Shown here: piece by piece, positions 37,317 to 47,800 of the stretch
How positions within the stretch are numbered: position 1 is the stretch's first letter
How the letters are laid out: each line of letters begins with the position of its first letter
NCBI RefSeq assembly: GCF_003096195.1
Contig: NZ_CP023004.1
Location: forward strand, 2,646,501-2,710,500
Length of the DNA: 64,000 bases
Direction: 5' to 3'
From: Ereboglobus luteus
GTDB lineage: Bacteria > Verrucomicrobiota > Verrucomicrobiia > Opitutales > Opitutaceae
Position numbers and translations under genes: made by a program
The notes under the pieces: model-generated
What the model was told of the DNA's origin: nothing
Database searches by the model: none
The model's input: the letters and a program-made list of their open reading frames with translations, nothing else

Positions 37317-38710
37317 TTTTTTGCCGGTTCCAGTTTGTATCCGTCCTTGCCGTCGAGCATGGTCCAGCCGGCGGCGGTGAGTTCTCCGCGGAGGCGGTCG
37401 GCGGCGGCGAAATCCTTTGCTTTTTTCGCGGCCCAGCGTTGCTCGGCGAGGGCGGTGATTTCGGCGGGCACTTCGATTTTCGGGGCGGCGGGTGCGTCGA
37501 GTTTCAGGCCGAGGGCGAACATGGCGCGCGCGAAAACCGGCGCGTCGAGTTTCGATTCGGCGGGGCCACGGTTGACGAGCGTGAAGAGCGCGCCGAGGGC
37601 GGCGGGTGTGTTGAGGTCGTCGTGCAGGGCGGCGAAAAACGGATCGAGCACGGCGGCGTCGCCACCGGAGGGCGGGAGCGCGGTGGCGAAGGCGCGGAAG
37701 GTGGCGAGCGCTTTTTCGGCGGCGTGGAGCGAGTCGAGTGTGAAGTTGAGTTGTTTGCGCGGATGCCCGGCGAGGAGCGCGTAGCGAAGCGCCATCGGCG
37801 TGTGGCCCATCGCGGCGAGCTGGTCGAGCGTGTAGAGGTTGCCGAGCGACTTGCTCATTTTTTTGCCGTCAACTAGGAGGTGCTCGCTGTGATACCAGTG
37901 GCGCGAGAAGGTCCGGTCGTTGCAGCACTGGCTTTGCGCGATTTCGTTTTCGTGATGAGGAAAGAGCAAGTCGACGCCGCCGGTGTGCAGGTCGATGGTC
38001 GGGCCGAGGATCGCCTTGCTCATGGCGCTGCATTCGATGTGCCAGCCGGGGCGCCCGGCGGCGGCGTTGCGCGGGCCGGGCCACTGGTTGGGGCCGTCCT
38101 CGGGCTTGTGCGCTTTCCAGAGGGCGAAGTCGGAGCCGTCCTCCTTTTCGTCGGCGTCGGCTGCGGAGGCCTCGGGTTTGCCGGCGAGGGCGGAGCCGAG
38201 CTTGAGCTCGCGCTCCTTGACGCGGGAGAGCGCGCCGTAGGCGGGATAGGAGGAGACTTTGAAATACACGGAGCCGTCGGGCGCGACGTAGGCGTTTCCT
38301 TTTTCGAGGAGCACATCGATCATGTTGACCTGCTCGCTCATGTAGCGCGGGTCGGTGGCGCGGGGCTCGTCGTGCGGGCGCAGGCAATTGAGCGCGTCGC
38401 AATCGGCGTGAAATTTTTCCGTCCACTGGCGGGTGACCTCGGAGAGCGTGCGGTTTTCCTCGCGCGAGCGGCGGATGGTTTTGTCGTCAACGTCGGTGAT
38501 GTTGCGGACGTGGTGGACTTTGTCCTTGCCGAATTCGAGTTCAAGCAGGCGGCGGATGAGGTCGTTGACGACAAAGGTGCGGAAGTTGCCGATGTGCGCG
38601 GGCGCGTAAACCGTGGGGCCGCAGTTGTAGAAACGGAAAACGCCGTCGGGTTGACCGGGCGCGAGTTCGAGCGCGGTGCGTGTGAGCGAGTCGTGAAGAC
38701 GGATGGACAT
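37313..38710 (-). CDS. cysS: Cysteinyl-tRNA synthetase
   Basis: CysS charges tRNA-Cys. The 465-residue class I enzyme has FYNCGPTVYAPAHIGNFRTF (zinc Cys and HIGH-like HIGN), GWHIECSAMSKAILG, DLHTGGVDLLFPHHENEIAQ and the KMSKSLGN loop. A C-terminal four-helix part and a short extension follow. The stop codon TAG lies in a REP-like element. Upstream (38713-38747) is a run of AATTAAG units. Confidence 0.97.
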   Translation of the reverse strand: MSIRLHDSLTRTALELAPGQPDGVFRFYNCGPTVYAPAHIGNFRTFVVNDLIRRLLELEFGKDKVHHVRNITDVDDKTIRRSREENRTLSEVTRQWTEKFHADCDALNCLRPHDEPRATDPRYMSEQVNMIDVLLEKGNAYVAPDGSVYFKVSSYPAYGALSRVKERELKLGSALAGKPEASAADADEKEDGSDFALWKAHKPEDGPNQWPGPRNAAAGRPGWHIECSAMSKAILGPTIDLHTGGVDLLFPHHENEIAQSQCCNDRTFSRHWYHSEHLLVDGKKMSKSLGNLYTLDQLAAMGHTPMALRYALLAGHPRKQLNFTLDSLHAAEKALATFRAFATALPPSGGDAAVLDPFFAALHDDLNTPAALGALFTLVNRGPAESKLDAPVFARAMFALGLKLDAPAAPKIEVPAEITALAEQRWAAKKAKDFAAADRLRGELTAAGWTMLDGKDGYKLEPAKK

Positions 38711-38712
38711 GA

Positions 38713-38747
38713 GGGATGAATTAAGAATTAAGAATTAAGAATTAAGA
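38713..38747. repeat. Tandem AATTAAG-type repeat upstream of cysS
   Basis: Four to five copies of TTAAGAA in a row directly before the cysS start. The unit is the same as in the nrnA-truB gap (5405-5430), about 33 kb away. No inverted partner is obvious here. Confidence 0.7.
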
Positions 38748-38886
38748 AAGCAGAAATTCGAGCCTGCTTGATTCGGAGCCGTCGCGCGGGCGGCCCGGCG
38801 TGAGGCCGCGGCTGCTCGACGCTGCGCTGTCCATGTCATTATTCCTTTGATTTTCATCGTCGCCCGGGGCAAACCGTGTGGTGACG

Positions 38887-41800
38887 ATGCTTCCGCTTTT
38901 CAGGCCCAAACCTCGACTGCCCGCATTTGCGACGACGCTGGTGTTTTTTTCCGCGCTGATCGTTTGCTCGCATGCGCGCCCCTCGGAATCGGCCGCCGAG
39001 TATTCGTTGCGCGAATGGCATGGCAGCGATGGTTTGCCGGACGAGGTTGTGCACGCGGTCGCGCAGGATGCGCAGGGTTACCTGTGGGTCGCGACCGAGG
39101 GCGGCATCGCGCGTTTTAATGGTTTGCGTTTCGACAACTTCGCGCCGCCGGCGGATGCGACCGGGCTTGACGGCGTGGCGAGCGTGGGGTCGCGCGGAGT
39201 GCCCGCCGTGGTGAATCATCCGGAGCACGGGTTGCTGTTCGCATACAGCACGGGCGAAATCTGGCAGTGGACGGGGCGCGAGCTTCGCCGCGCGCCGGTC
39301 GCGGCCCTTTTTTCCAAGGGGCGCATCGCGTCGTGGTTTGTGCAGGCGGACGGCGCGCTTTGGGCGGATTTTCTCGACGGGCGACTTGAATATGCGCGTG
39401 ACGGGCGCGTGACGAAGGTCACGCTCGGGCACTCGTTGCTTGCGGGCCGCCCGCTGAGTTTTTCCGACGACGGGGAGGGCGGGGTGTGGATCGCGGCGCG
39501 CGCGGCGTTGTATCATTTCCGCGCGCAGGACGCCGCCGCGGCGGCCGCGCAAACCGGCGCCGCCGGCATCAGCCTGCCGCCTCACCCGGTTGATTTTGGG
39601 CGCGAGGAAATCAGCGTTGCCACGAGCCGCCACGGCAAACCTTGGATCGTTTTGGGCGAGGTGCTCGGACGATGGGATGGCGCGCAGATCGCCAACCTCA
39701 TGCAGATGCCTCGCATGCTCGGGGCGCATTTCGTCCACGATCTCAAGGAGGATCGCGAGGGAAACCTCTGGGTCGGCACGCGTTCGCAAGGAGCCTACAT
39801 GGTCAGGGCCGGCGGCGGCGAATACCAGCTCATGCCGGCATCGCATCGCACGGTGCGCTGCGTTTTTCAGGACAACGAGGGCAACATTTGGCTCGCCACA
39901 AACGGCGGCGGGCTCAACCGGCTTCAGTCGAAACGATTCCGCCTCTATGATTCCTCCGCCGGGCTCGACGACGACCTCACGTTTACCGTCAGCGAGGACA
40001 ACTCGGGCGCGGTCTGGCTTGCCAATCGCGACGGCGGCATGGTGCGCGTGCGAAACGGCAGGATCACAAAAAATCCGCCGACGTGGCCGACCGGATCCGC
40101 GGGGCGCGTTTATCCCTGCAACGACGGTGGCGTCTGGTTCACGGCGGGAAGCGGCCTTTTCAGGACGAATGCCGACGGCGATTTGTTTCCGCGCGAATCC
40201 GATCCCGCGCTCTTCAAAAACATGCGCGTCATGTTTGTGAGCCGCGACGGCACGCTCTGGCTTGGCGGTGATGCCGGCGAGCTCGGGCGTTTCACCTCCG
40301 GCGGTTTTGTCACGTTCACACCTGGGGACGGATTTCCGGCGCAACAGCGTCCCGGCGCAATCGTCGAGGATGCGCAAGGCCGCGTTATTATTGGCACAAA
40401 TCGCGGTGGCATTTTTGTGTTCGATCCGGCGGATTCGGCGCGCGATGGAGTGGCGCGGCTGCGGCCGTTTCGCGCGCCCGACTCCGCGCCCCTTGCCGCG
40501 GTGCGCAGTCTGCTCGTTGATGAGAACGGAACACTCTGGGTCGGCACCGGAGGCGCGGGCGTTTATCTTGTCACCGCCGACGGTCGCGAATTTTGCCTCG
40601 ACAAAAACGCGGGGCTGCCCGACGCGATGATTTCGCAGATGCTCTTCGACGATCACGGGCGTGTCTGGTTTGGTTCCTCGCATGGAATCTTCAGCGCCGC
40701 GCGCGCTGATGTCGACGCATTCACGCGGGGCGAATTGTCCGTCGTCCGCACGTCCACCTTTGGCGAAAACGAGGGGCTCGATCACATCTCCTGCCTCAAC
40801 GGCTACCAGCCGCATTGCTGGAAGACGCGGGACGGCACGCTCTGGTTCACCACGCGCCGCGGCGTGCTCGCCATCGATCCGCAGATCATTCTTCCCGGCC
40901 ACGCCGCGCCTGTTTTCATCGACCGGCTTTATGTCGATGGAAAACCCGTCCCGCTCGCAACGGCGCGGGACTCCGGCGGATACCCTCCGGTGAGAATTCG
41001 TTCCGATGCGCGGCGCATTGAGGTTTTGTTTTCCGCGCTCAATTTCACCGCGCCCGAACGCACCACGGTTCGTTATCGCCTGGAGGGGTTTGACACCGAC
41101 TGGCTGGCGGCGGGCGGTGCGCGCCGGCTCGTTTATCCGCGCCTTTATCCCGGGGAATACCAGTTGCAACTCGATGCCGCCGACGAGGCGGGGCTTTGGA
41201 ACGCGCCCGACGAGGCCAGCGGCGCAGTCAGGCCCGATCTTTCGCTCACCCTCATTGTCGTGCCCTTCTGGTGGGAGACAATTTGGTTTCGCGCGGCGCT
41301 CGTGGTTTTGCTTGCGGCGCTCTTTGCGGCGGCGGTTCGCGCCTGGTCGTATCGACGCCTTCGCCGGCGCCTCGAACTCAGCGAGCGCGAGGCCTCGATC
41401 AATCGCGAGCGCACCCGCATCGCGCGCGACATTCACGACGACCTCGGCGCGAGCCTCACGCGCATCAGCCTCCTTTCCCAATACGACGCCGCGGACAACC
41501 CGGACGACGCCGATGCGCAACGCGCGTGCTTCGATGAAATCTATACGACGACCACGGCGGTCACGCGTTCAATCAACGAGATTGTATGGGCGCTCGACGC
41601 GCGCCACGACAACCTCGAAAGCATGGTGAATTATTTCGACAGCTACGCGCAGCGATTTCTCACCGTCGCGCGCATCCGCTACCGCCTCTACGCGCCGGCG
41701 CGCCTGCCCGATCTCGCGGTGAGCAGCCGCGTGCGGCACGACCTGTTCCTCGCCTTCAAGGAGGCGCTCAACAACTGCGTCAAATATTCCGCGGCCACCG

Positions 41801-42042
41801 AGGTCGTCGTGCGCGTGTCGATTGATGAGCGGACACTCGCAATCACAATCACCGACGACGGGCGCGGCCTGCCACCCGATGCGTGCGCGCCCGGTGTCGC
41901 CAGTTCCGGCGGGGGCGGCCAGGGGCTCGCAAACATCGGGCTCCGCCTCGCCGCCATCGGCGGAACCGCCGAAGTTCGCAACGCAGCAAACGGCGGAACC
42001 GAGGTTGCGCTGAGCATACCCATTAACAAAATCGAGACATGA
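38887..42042 (+). CDS. Propeller-type (Reg_prop/Y_Y_Y) sensor histidine kinase of the pectin locus
   Basis: The protein of 1051 residues (ATG at 38887; a GTG at 38878 would add three) has a signal peptide, then many Reg_prop repeats forming two sensor propellers (EDREGNLWVGTRSQGAYM, NEGNIWLATNGGGLNRLQ, NGTLWVGTGGAGVYLV), and a Y_Y_Y domain (VRYRLEGFDTDWLAAGGARR). A membrane helix near residue 800 leads to a HisKA_3 domain with the phosphate-accepting His850 in RDIHDDLGASLTRI, and an HATPase domain (EALNNCVKYS, DDGRGLP, GQGLANIGLR). The periplasmic part probably binds oligosaccharides, as in related systems. Overlaps the response regulator by 4 bases. Confidence 0.93.
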   Translation: MLPLFRPKPRLPAFATTLVFFSALIVCSHARPSESAAEYSLREWHGSDGLPDEVVHAVAQDAQGYLWVATEGGIARFNGLRFDNFAPPADATGLDGVASVGSRGVPAVVNHPEHGLLFAYSTGEIWQWTGRELRRAPVAALFSKGRIASWFVQADGALWADFLDGRLEYARDGRVTKVTLGHSLLAGRPLSFSDDGEGGVWIAARAALYHFRAQDAAAAAAQTGAAGISLPPHPVDFGREEISVATSRHGKPWIVLGEVLGRWDGAQIANLMQMPRMLGAHFVHDLKEDREGNLWVGTRSQGAYMVRAGGGEYQLMPASHRTVRCVFQDNEGNIWLATNGGGLNRLQSKRFRLYDSSAGLDDDLTFTVSEDNSGAVWLANRDGGMVRVRNGRITKNPPTWPTGSAGRVYPCNDGGVWFTAGSGLFRTNADGDLFPRESDPALFKNMRVMFVSRDGTLWLGGDAGELGRFTSGGFVTFTPGDGFPAQQRPGAIVEDAQGRVIIGTNRGGIFVFDPADSARDGVARLRPFRAPDSAPLAAVRSLLVDENGTLWVGTGGAGVYLVTADGREFCLDKNAGLPDAMISQMLFDDHGRVWFGSSHGIFSAARADVDAFTRGELSVVRTSTFGENEGLDHISCLNGYQPHCWKTRDGTLWFTTRRGVLAIDPQIILPGHAAPVFIDRLYVDGKPVPLATARDSGGYPPVRIRSDARRIEVLFSALNFTAPERTTVRYRLEGFDTDWLAAGGARRLVYPRLYPGEYQLQLDAADEAGLWNAPDEASGAVRPDLSLTLIVVPFWWETIWFRAALVVLLAALFAAAVRAWSYRRLRRRLELSEREASINRERTRIARDIHDDLGASLTRISLLSQYDAADNPDDADAQRACFDEIYTTTTAVTRSINEIVWALDARHDNLESMVNYFDSYAQRFLTVARIRYRLYAPARLPDLAVSSRVRHDLFLAFKEALNNCVKYSAATEVVVRVSIDERTLAITITDDGRGLPPDACAPGVASSGGGGQGLANIGLRLAAIGGTAEVRNAANGGTEVALSIPINKIET

Positions 42043-42731
42043 CCCAGCACGCAGACGCAACACCGCCCCCCGCGTCCAACGGACCCGTTCGCATATCAAT
42101 CGTCGAGGATGATCCGCACACGCGGCGGCTTCTCGGCAACATCGTCACCGGCGCGTCCGGGATGCGTCTCGTGAGCGATTTTTCCAATTGCGCGGACGCT
42201 ATCGCCGCGCTTCCCGCGCAACGCCCCGATGTCGTGTTGATGGACGTGAACCTCCCGGAAATGAACGGCATTGAGTGCGTGCGCCGCCTCAAGCCGCTCC
42301 TTCCGAAAACGCAGTTCATGATGCTCACCGTGTATGACGACACGGAAAACATTTTTGCCGCGCTCTCCGCGGGCGCGACCGGCTACCTGCTCAAAAGCAC
42401 GAGTCGCGACGAGCTCATATCGGGCATTCAGCAAGTGCATGCCGGCGGCTCGCCGATGAGCAGCGCCATCGCGCGCAAAGTCGTGCGCTCCTTCGCGCAA
42501 CCCGCGCCGCAACCGCCGCAGGTCCCCGCCGATCCGGGCTCGGAAATCGCCACGCTTTCCGAGCGCGAGCAGGAAATCCTCGGCATGCTGGCGCAGGGGT
42601 TTCTCTACAAGGAAATCGCCGACAAACTCGCGCTGAGCGTGTTCACCGTGAAAACCTACACCCGCCGCATCTACGAAAAACTGCACGTCCACTCCCGAAG
42701 CCAGGCCACGGCAAAGTATTTCCAGCGGTAG
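42039..42731 (+). CDS. NarL/LuxR-type response regulator
   Basis: The 230-residue protein has a receiver domain (ISIVEDDPHTRRLLGNIV, phospho-accepting Asp69 in VVLMDVNLPEMNG, GATGYLLKSTSRDEL) and a C-terminal LuxR-type helix-turn-helix (LSEREQEILGMLAQG, YKEIADKLALSVFTVKTYTR). It should be phosphorylated by the kinase encoded just upstream. The two genes form one unit and likely control the pectate lyase genes that follow. Confidence 0.95.
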   Translation: MTQHADATPPPASNGPVRISIVEDDPHTRRLLGNIVTGASGMRLVSDFSNCADAIAALPAQRPDVVLMDVNLPEMNGIECVRRLKPLLPKTQFMMLTVYDDTENIFAALSAGATGYLLKSTSRDELISGIQQVHAGGSPMSSAIARKVVRSFAQPAPQPPQVPADPGSEIATLSEREQEILGMLAQGFLYKEIADKLALSVFTVKTYTRRIYEKLHVHSRSQATAKYFQR

Positions 42732-42813
42732 GGCAAAGTCTCCAGGCCGGGGCGGAAGTTTTTTTTTGCGGCGGAGAATTGCGGCGCGACGGAAGGTTTC
42801 GCCCCGCCTGTCT

Positions 42814-42832
42814 TGTCACCCCTTTGGACTAC
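42814..42832 (+). repeat. 19-nt direct repeat, copy 1, upstream of the first pectate lyase
   Basis: TGTCACCCCTTTGGACTAC occurs here and again, identical, at 44718-44736, upstream of the second pectate lyase. The spacing is about one gene length. Confidence 0.85.
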
Positions 42833-42895
42833 GCGGCGGAGGTTGTTTGCTGTCGCGCGGGCGGCCCGCCGCCTCAGATATTTGCGGCACGCCCC

Positions 42896-44712
42896 ATGCC
42901 AACGCTTTCTCGCAACATCAACTCGCTCGCATCGATTTTGTTTCTGGTCGCCGCCTTTGGCGTTTGCGCGCGCGGTGATTTTGCCTCGCCCACATCCGCT
43001 TACAACCTCGCCGGTTTTGGCGGGGGACAACCGGCGGCGGGGAAATCGCGGAGGACGATTCGGCGTATCGGCGCGTTGCCACGCCGCTCGAATTCGTGAC
43101 CGCCATCCGCGATGCCAACGCCGGAGCGCCCGCTGTGCGTGTGATCGAAATAACCGCCGATCTCAATCTCGGCTGGCTCGAGGTTTCGGCCGAGACGCGC
43201 GCGCTTGCGGCCAATCCGCTTCGGCCCCAAGCGGTCGCGCCGAAACTCCATCCCGTGCTCAAGGCCACCGGTGTTTCGATTCTCGACATCAAGCCGAGGA
43301 ACGGCGGGCTTACTATTTTTTCCGCAAACGGCGCGACGGTCAGGCACGTCACGTTTAACATCAAGTCCACCTCGAACATCATTATCCGCAATCTTCGTTT
43401 TGACGAACTTTGGGAGTGGGATGAGGAGACGCGGGGCAACTACGACGCCAATGACTGGGACTTCATCACGCTCGGCAACGGCGGCCCGGTTTCCGATGTG
43501 TGGATCGATCATTGCACGTTCACCAAGTCCTACGACGGCATCATCGACATGAAGTCGGACGTGCGCAACGTCACCATTTCCTGGTGCCGTTACACGGGTG
43601 ATGACGGCGCGACCAATCCGGGAAGTTTTGTGCGCCGCCAGATCGAGGCGCTTGAGGCGTCGCGTGCCGAAAATGGGTTTTACGATTTTTTGCGGACGAA
43701 CGGTTTCGCCGCCGGAGACATTGCAACCATAGTTCAGGGGCAGAAAAAAGGCAGTCTTCTCGGGGCGCGGGAATTCGATCCCTCTAACGCTGTCATCACC
43801 GCGACCTTTCACCATTTGCTCATGGAAAACCTCTGGGATCGCGCCACGCCGCGCCTCCGCGGTGGAAACGCGCATTGCTACAATCTTTACGTTGACGACA
43901 CGCGGGCGCTCGCCGCCAAGCGCCTCCGCGATGTGCGTGCCGCCGCCATGCCCGCCGCCGCGCGCGATGTGCTCAACAAAACCTACCATTTCTCCCCGCC
44001 GCTCAACGGTTGTATCTCGACCGAGGGCGGCGCGATCCTTCTCGAAAAATCCGTTTACATCGACTGCCTCCGGCCGCTTCGCAACAACCAGTCCGGCGCG
44101 GCCTCTGCCGCGTCGAAACCGCATTACACCGGCCGCATCCTCGCGCTCGACACCATCTATCAGTTGCGCAAGCCCGACGGCTCCATCGCCACCACGCGCG
44201 GCAACAGCACCGATCCCGGCAGTCCGCTCGGTCCGTTCCAGGCGCCGGTCATCCCCTTTGCGTGGAACCTGCCCGGCGGCGCGCTTCCGTATTCTTACAC
44301 CACCGACGACCCCACGGAGCTCTCCGCCATTCTCACGGCCGGAGCCGGCGCGGGCGTTGTTGAATGGAGCAAGGAAAACTGGCTCAAGACGACCTATGCG
44401 ACGGCCCCGGCGGATCGCCCGCCCACGATCATTGTCCAGCCCATGGCGCAAACCGCGGCCAGGGGCGGCACGGTCATTTTCACCGTCGCCGCGAGCGGCA
44501 GCCCCGTGCTCGCATATCAGTGGTGCAAGGGCGGAGTCCCGCTCGCCGGAAAAAACACCAGCACCCTCGCGCTCGAAAATATCGACACAAGCCACGCCGG
44601 CAATTATCACGTCATTGTTTCCAACGACCTCGACACCATCGACTCCAACGCCGTCGCGCTCACGGTTTTGCCGACGGGAAAAACACAAGTGATCGCCGTA
44701 TCCGGACAGTAA
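42896..44712 (+). pseudogene. Secreted pectate lyase (PL1) with Ig-like domain, frameshifted
   Basis: The start MPTLSRNINSLASILFLVAA is a signal peptide, and AYNLAGFG matches the second lyase. At the G5 run (43022-43026) the frame is lost: one extra G would give GFGGGTTGGGEIAEDDSAYR, parallel to the TTTGGGVINDTDAAYR of the second enzyme. The rest (43027-44712) is intact, with PL1 motifs WIDHCTFTKSYDGIIDM, NVTISWCRY and MENLWDRATPRLRGGN. An immunoglobulin-like domain ends the protein (PTIIVQPMAQTAARGGTVIF). PL1 enzymes cut polygalacturonate by beta-elimination. Broken by a real mutation or by a base-calling error. Confidence 0.85.
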
Positions 44713-44717
44713 CCGCA

Positions 44718-44736
44718 TGTCACCCCTTTGGACTAC
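44718..44736 (+). repeat. 19-nt direct repeat, copy 2, upstream of the second pectate lyase
   Basis: Identical to 42814-42832. May be a shared regulatory or processing site, or a trace of the tandem duplication that gave the two lyases. Confidence 0.85.
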
Positions 44737-44850
44737 ACCCCGCGCGGGCTTTCACCTCGCGAGTCAAAAATAACATGGCAAAAATCAAGACCAAGAAAAC
44801 CGCTTTTCAGTTTCGTTAACCCGCGCCCAACCCTCGACCCGCACCCTCTT

Positions 44851-47800
44851 ATGCATACCACCACCACGCCCACTCGTATCGTGCGCATCGCGACACTTGC
44901 CGTCGCGTTTGCCGCCTCGTTCGCCACCCTCCGCGCCGCGCCCGCGCCGACGATCCCCTCATCCGCCTACAACCTCACGGGCTTCGCCGCGACCACCACG
45001 GGCGGCGGGGTTATCAATGACACCGACGCCGCATACCGCAAGGTCACCACCGCGCTCGAGTTCATCACCGCCATTCGCGACTCCAACAAAACCGCCGGGG
45101 CGGTGAAGGTCATCGAGGTCATGAACGACCTCAACCTCGGCTGGAATGAAATCGGCTCGGAGGCGCAAAACCTTGATAGCAATCCCGCCCGCGCGCACGC
45201 CGCGCCCAAGCTTCACCCGACGCTCATCACAAGCGGCGTCACCCTTCTCGACATCAAGACAAAGGGCGGCGGCCTCACAATTTTCTCCGCCAACGGCGCG
45301 ACCATCAAGCACTGCACCTTCAATATTAAAAACACCTCCAACATCATCATCCGCAATCTCAAGTTCGACGAAATGTGGGAATGGGACGAGGCCACCAAGG
45401 GCGACTACGACAGCAACGACTGGGACTTCATCACGCTCGGCAACGGCGGTGACACCACCAATATCTGGATCGACCACTGCACCTTCACCAGCGCCTACGA
45501 CGGCATCACCGACATGAAGGCCAAGGCCAGCAACGTCACCTATTCCTGGTGCCGCATCACCGGAAGCGACGACGCCCCCGGCGGATTCATTCGCGCGCAA
45601 CTCGACGTCCTCGAAGCCAGCAAGTCCAGTCATCCCATGTATAACACCCTGCGCACCAAGGCGGGCTTCACCATCGAGGAAATCGCCTTCATCACGCGCG
45701 GCGCGAAAAAAGGCATTCTCATGGGCGCCAACAGCCTCAAGGCGGAGAACGCGAACCTCACCGCCACCTTCCATCACATCCTCATGACGAACCTTTGGGA
45801 TCGCGCGATCCCGCGTCTGCGCGGCGGCAACGTCCACATCTACAACGTCATTCTCGACGACACCGAGGCGCTCGCCGCCAAGCGCCTTCGCGACACGCGC
45901 GCCGCCGCCCTCGATTCCGCCGGTTTGAGCGCGTTGAACAAATACAAATTCAACCCGCCCCTCAACGGCGCCATCTCCACAGAGGACGGCGCCATCCTCC
46001 TCGAAAAATCCATCTACACCGACTGCCTCTGGCCCCTTCGCAACAACCAGACCGATCCCTCAAACGCCGCCTACACCGGAAAAATTCTCGGCCTCGACGT
46101 CATCTATAATTTCGACTCCACCACCATCCGCGGCAACAGCACCGACGACGGCAATCCGCTCGGCCCCTTCCAATCCGCCATCAAGCCCTTCTCGTGGAGC
46201 TTCGCCGACAACTCGCAGACGCTCCCCTACACGATTGACAACATGGACGACCCCTCGGTGCTCCCCGTCATCCTTGAGGCCGGAGCCGGCGCGGGCGTGA
46301 TCGAATGGGCCGACACCGACGGCAAATACAACTGGCTCAAAACCACCTATCCCGCCGCGCCCGCGTCCGATATCGCGCCGGTGATCACCCTCCAGCCAAA
46401 ATCGCAAAGCGTCATCGAGGGTTCCAGCGTCACACTTTCCGTCTCCGCAATCGCCAGCCCCGCGCCCTCCTACCAATGGTATAAGGATTCGTTGCCCGTC
46501 GCCGGCGGCACCACCTCCACGCTCACTATCGCGAGCGCTTCCGCCGCCAGCGTTGGCGCTTATTATGCGGTCGTCACCAACGGCATCGCACCCGATGCCA
46601 CCAGCGCCACCGCCACCATCTCGCTCACGTCGCCACCCGCCGCCCCCGTTGCCGCCGCGGCGACCGGAATCACCGGCGAAGGTTTCACCGCCAACTGGGC
46701 GCTCTCGGCCAACGCCACCGGCTACAGCATCGACGTTTCGCCCGATCCGACCTTTGCCAACTGCTGGCCCGGTTATGAAAACCTCGCCGTCGGCAATGTC
46801 GCCAGCCACGCAATCACCGGCCTGAGCCCCGCGACCACGTATTACTACCGCGTCCGCGCCACCGTCGGCTCCTACAGCACCGCCGATTCCAATGCGATCG
46901 CCGCGGCGACCGCCGCCGTTGCAAATATTCCGGCGGAAGTGGACGACCCCATGGACGACACCGACCGTCTCAGCGCGCCCTCGCTCACCAACACCCGCTG
47001 GGTCGTTGCCAACAGCGCCAGTTACAGCCAGCTTGCCGCTACGACCGGCGGGATAACATGGACCCTTGCATCCGCCAATGGGACTCTCGCGGTCGGTTAT
47101 TTCCCGAAAGTCACGGTGCCTGTTGGCGAAACATTGACCGCCACACTTGAGTTCACACCCGGGACCGCGGGCGCGACCGCGGACGGCTTCCGCTTCGCAT
47201 TCCTGAGCAGCGGCAGCGATGGAATACTTTCGAACGATGTCACCAGCGGCACCAACGACGTCTTCAAAACGCACACCGGTTACGCGCTGTTCAGCAAGAG
47301 CGGCAATGTGGGCGGCGGCAGCACGGCTGCGCTGGCGGTGGATGCTTACAGGCGCAATGACAGCCCCGGCACGCCCGCGGATTTGCTTTCGAAGAGCGGG
47401 GATTGGACAAAGCAAAGCTCCAGCAGCGGCGCCTCCGGCAATCTTGTCGCCGGCTCCACCTACAAGCTCGTGTTCCAAGTCCTGAACAACGGTTCCTCGC
47501 TCACTGTCACGGAAAGCCTGACCGGCCCGGGACTGAGCAATGTGTCGGCTTCCTTCACGGACAACGCTCCCGCCGCGAATTATTTTGACGCGATCGCACT
47601 GCGCTTTGCGAAGGGCAGCAACCAGTTTGGCAGCATCACGCTCAACAGCCTCAAGGTCACGGGCGGCGTGGTTGAAACCGCGGTCGATCCGCTCCCCGCG
47701 ATCTACAGCGCCCCGACCGCAAGCGGTGCGCAAGGCGCGGCGTTCAACTACGCCTGTGTCTCCACCAACGGAGCCACGAGCTACTCCGCCACGGGACTTC

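Noticed and set aside
38854-41520. An 888-codon frame antisense to the sensor kinase
   Set aside because: Shadow frame; the plus-strand gene has all expected kinase and propeller motifs.
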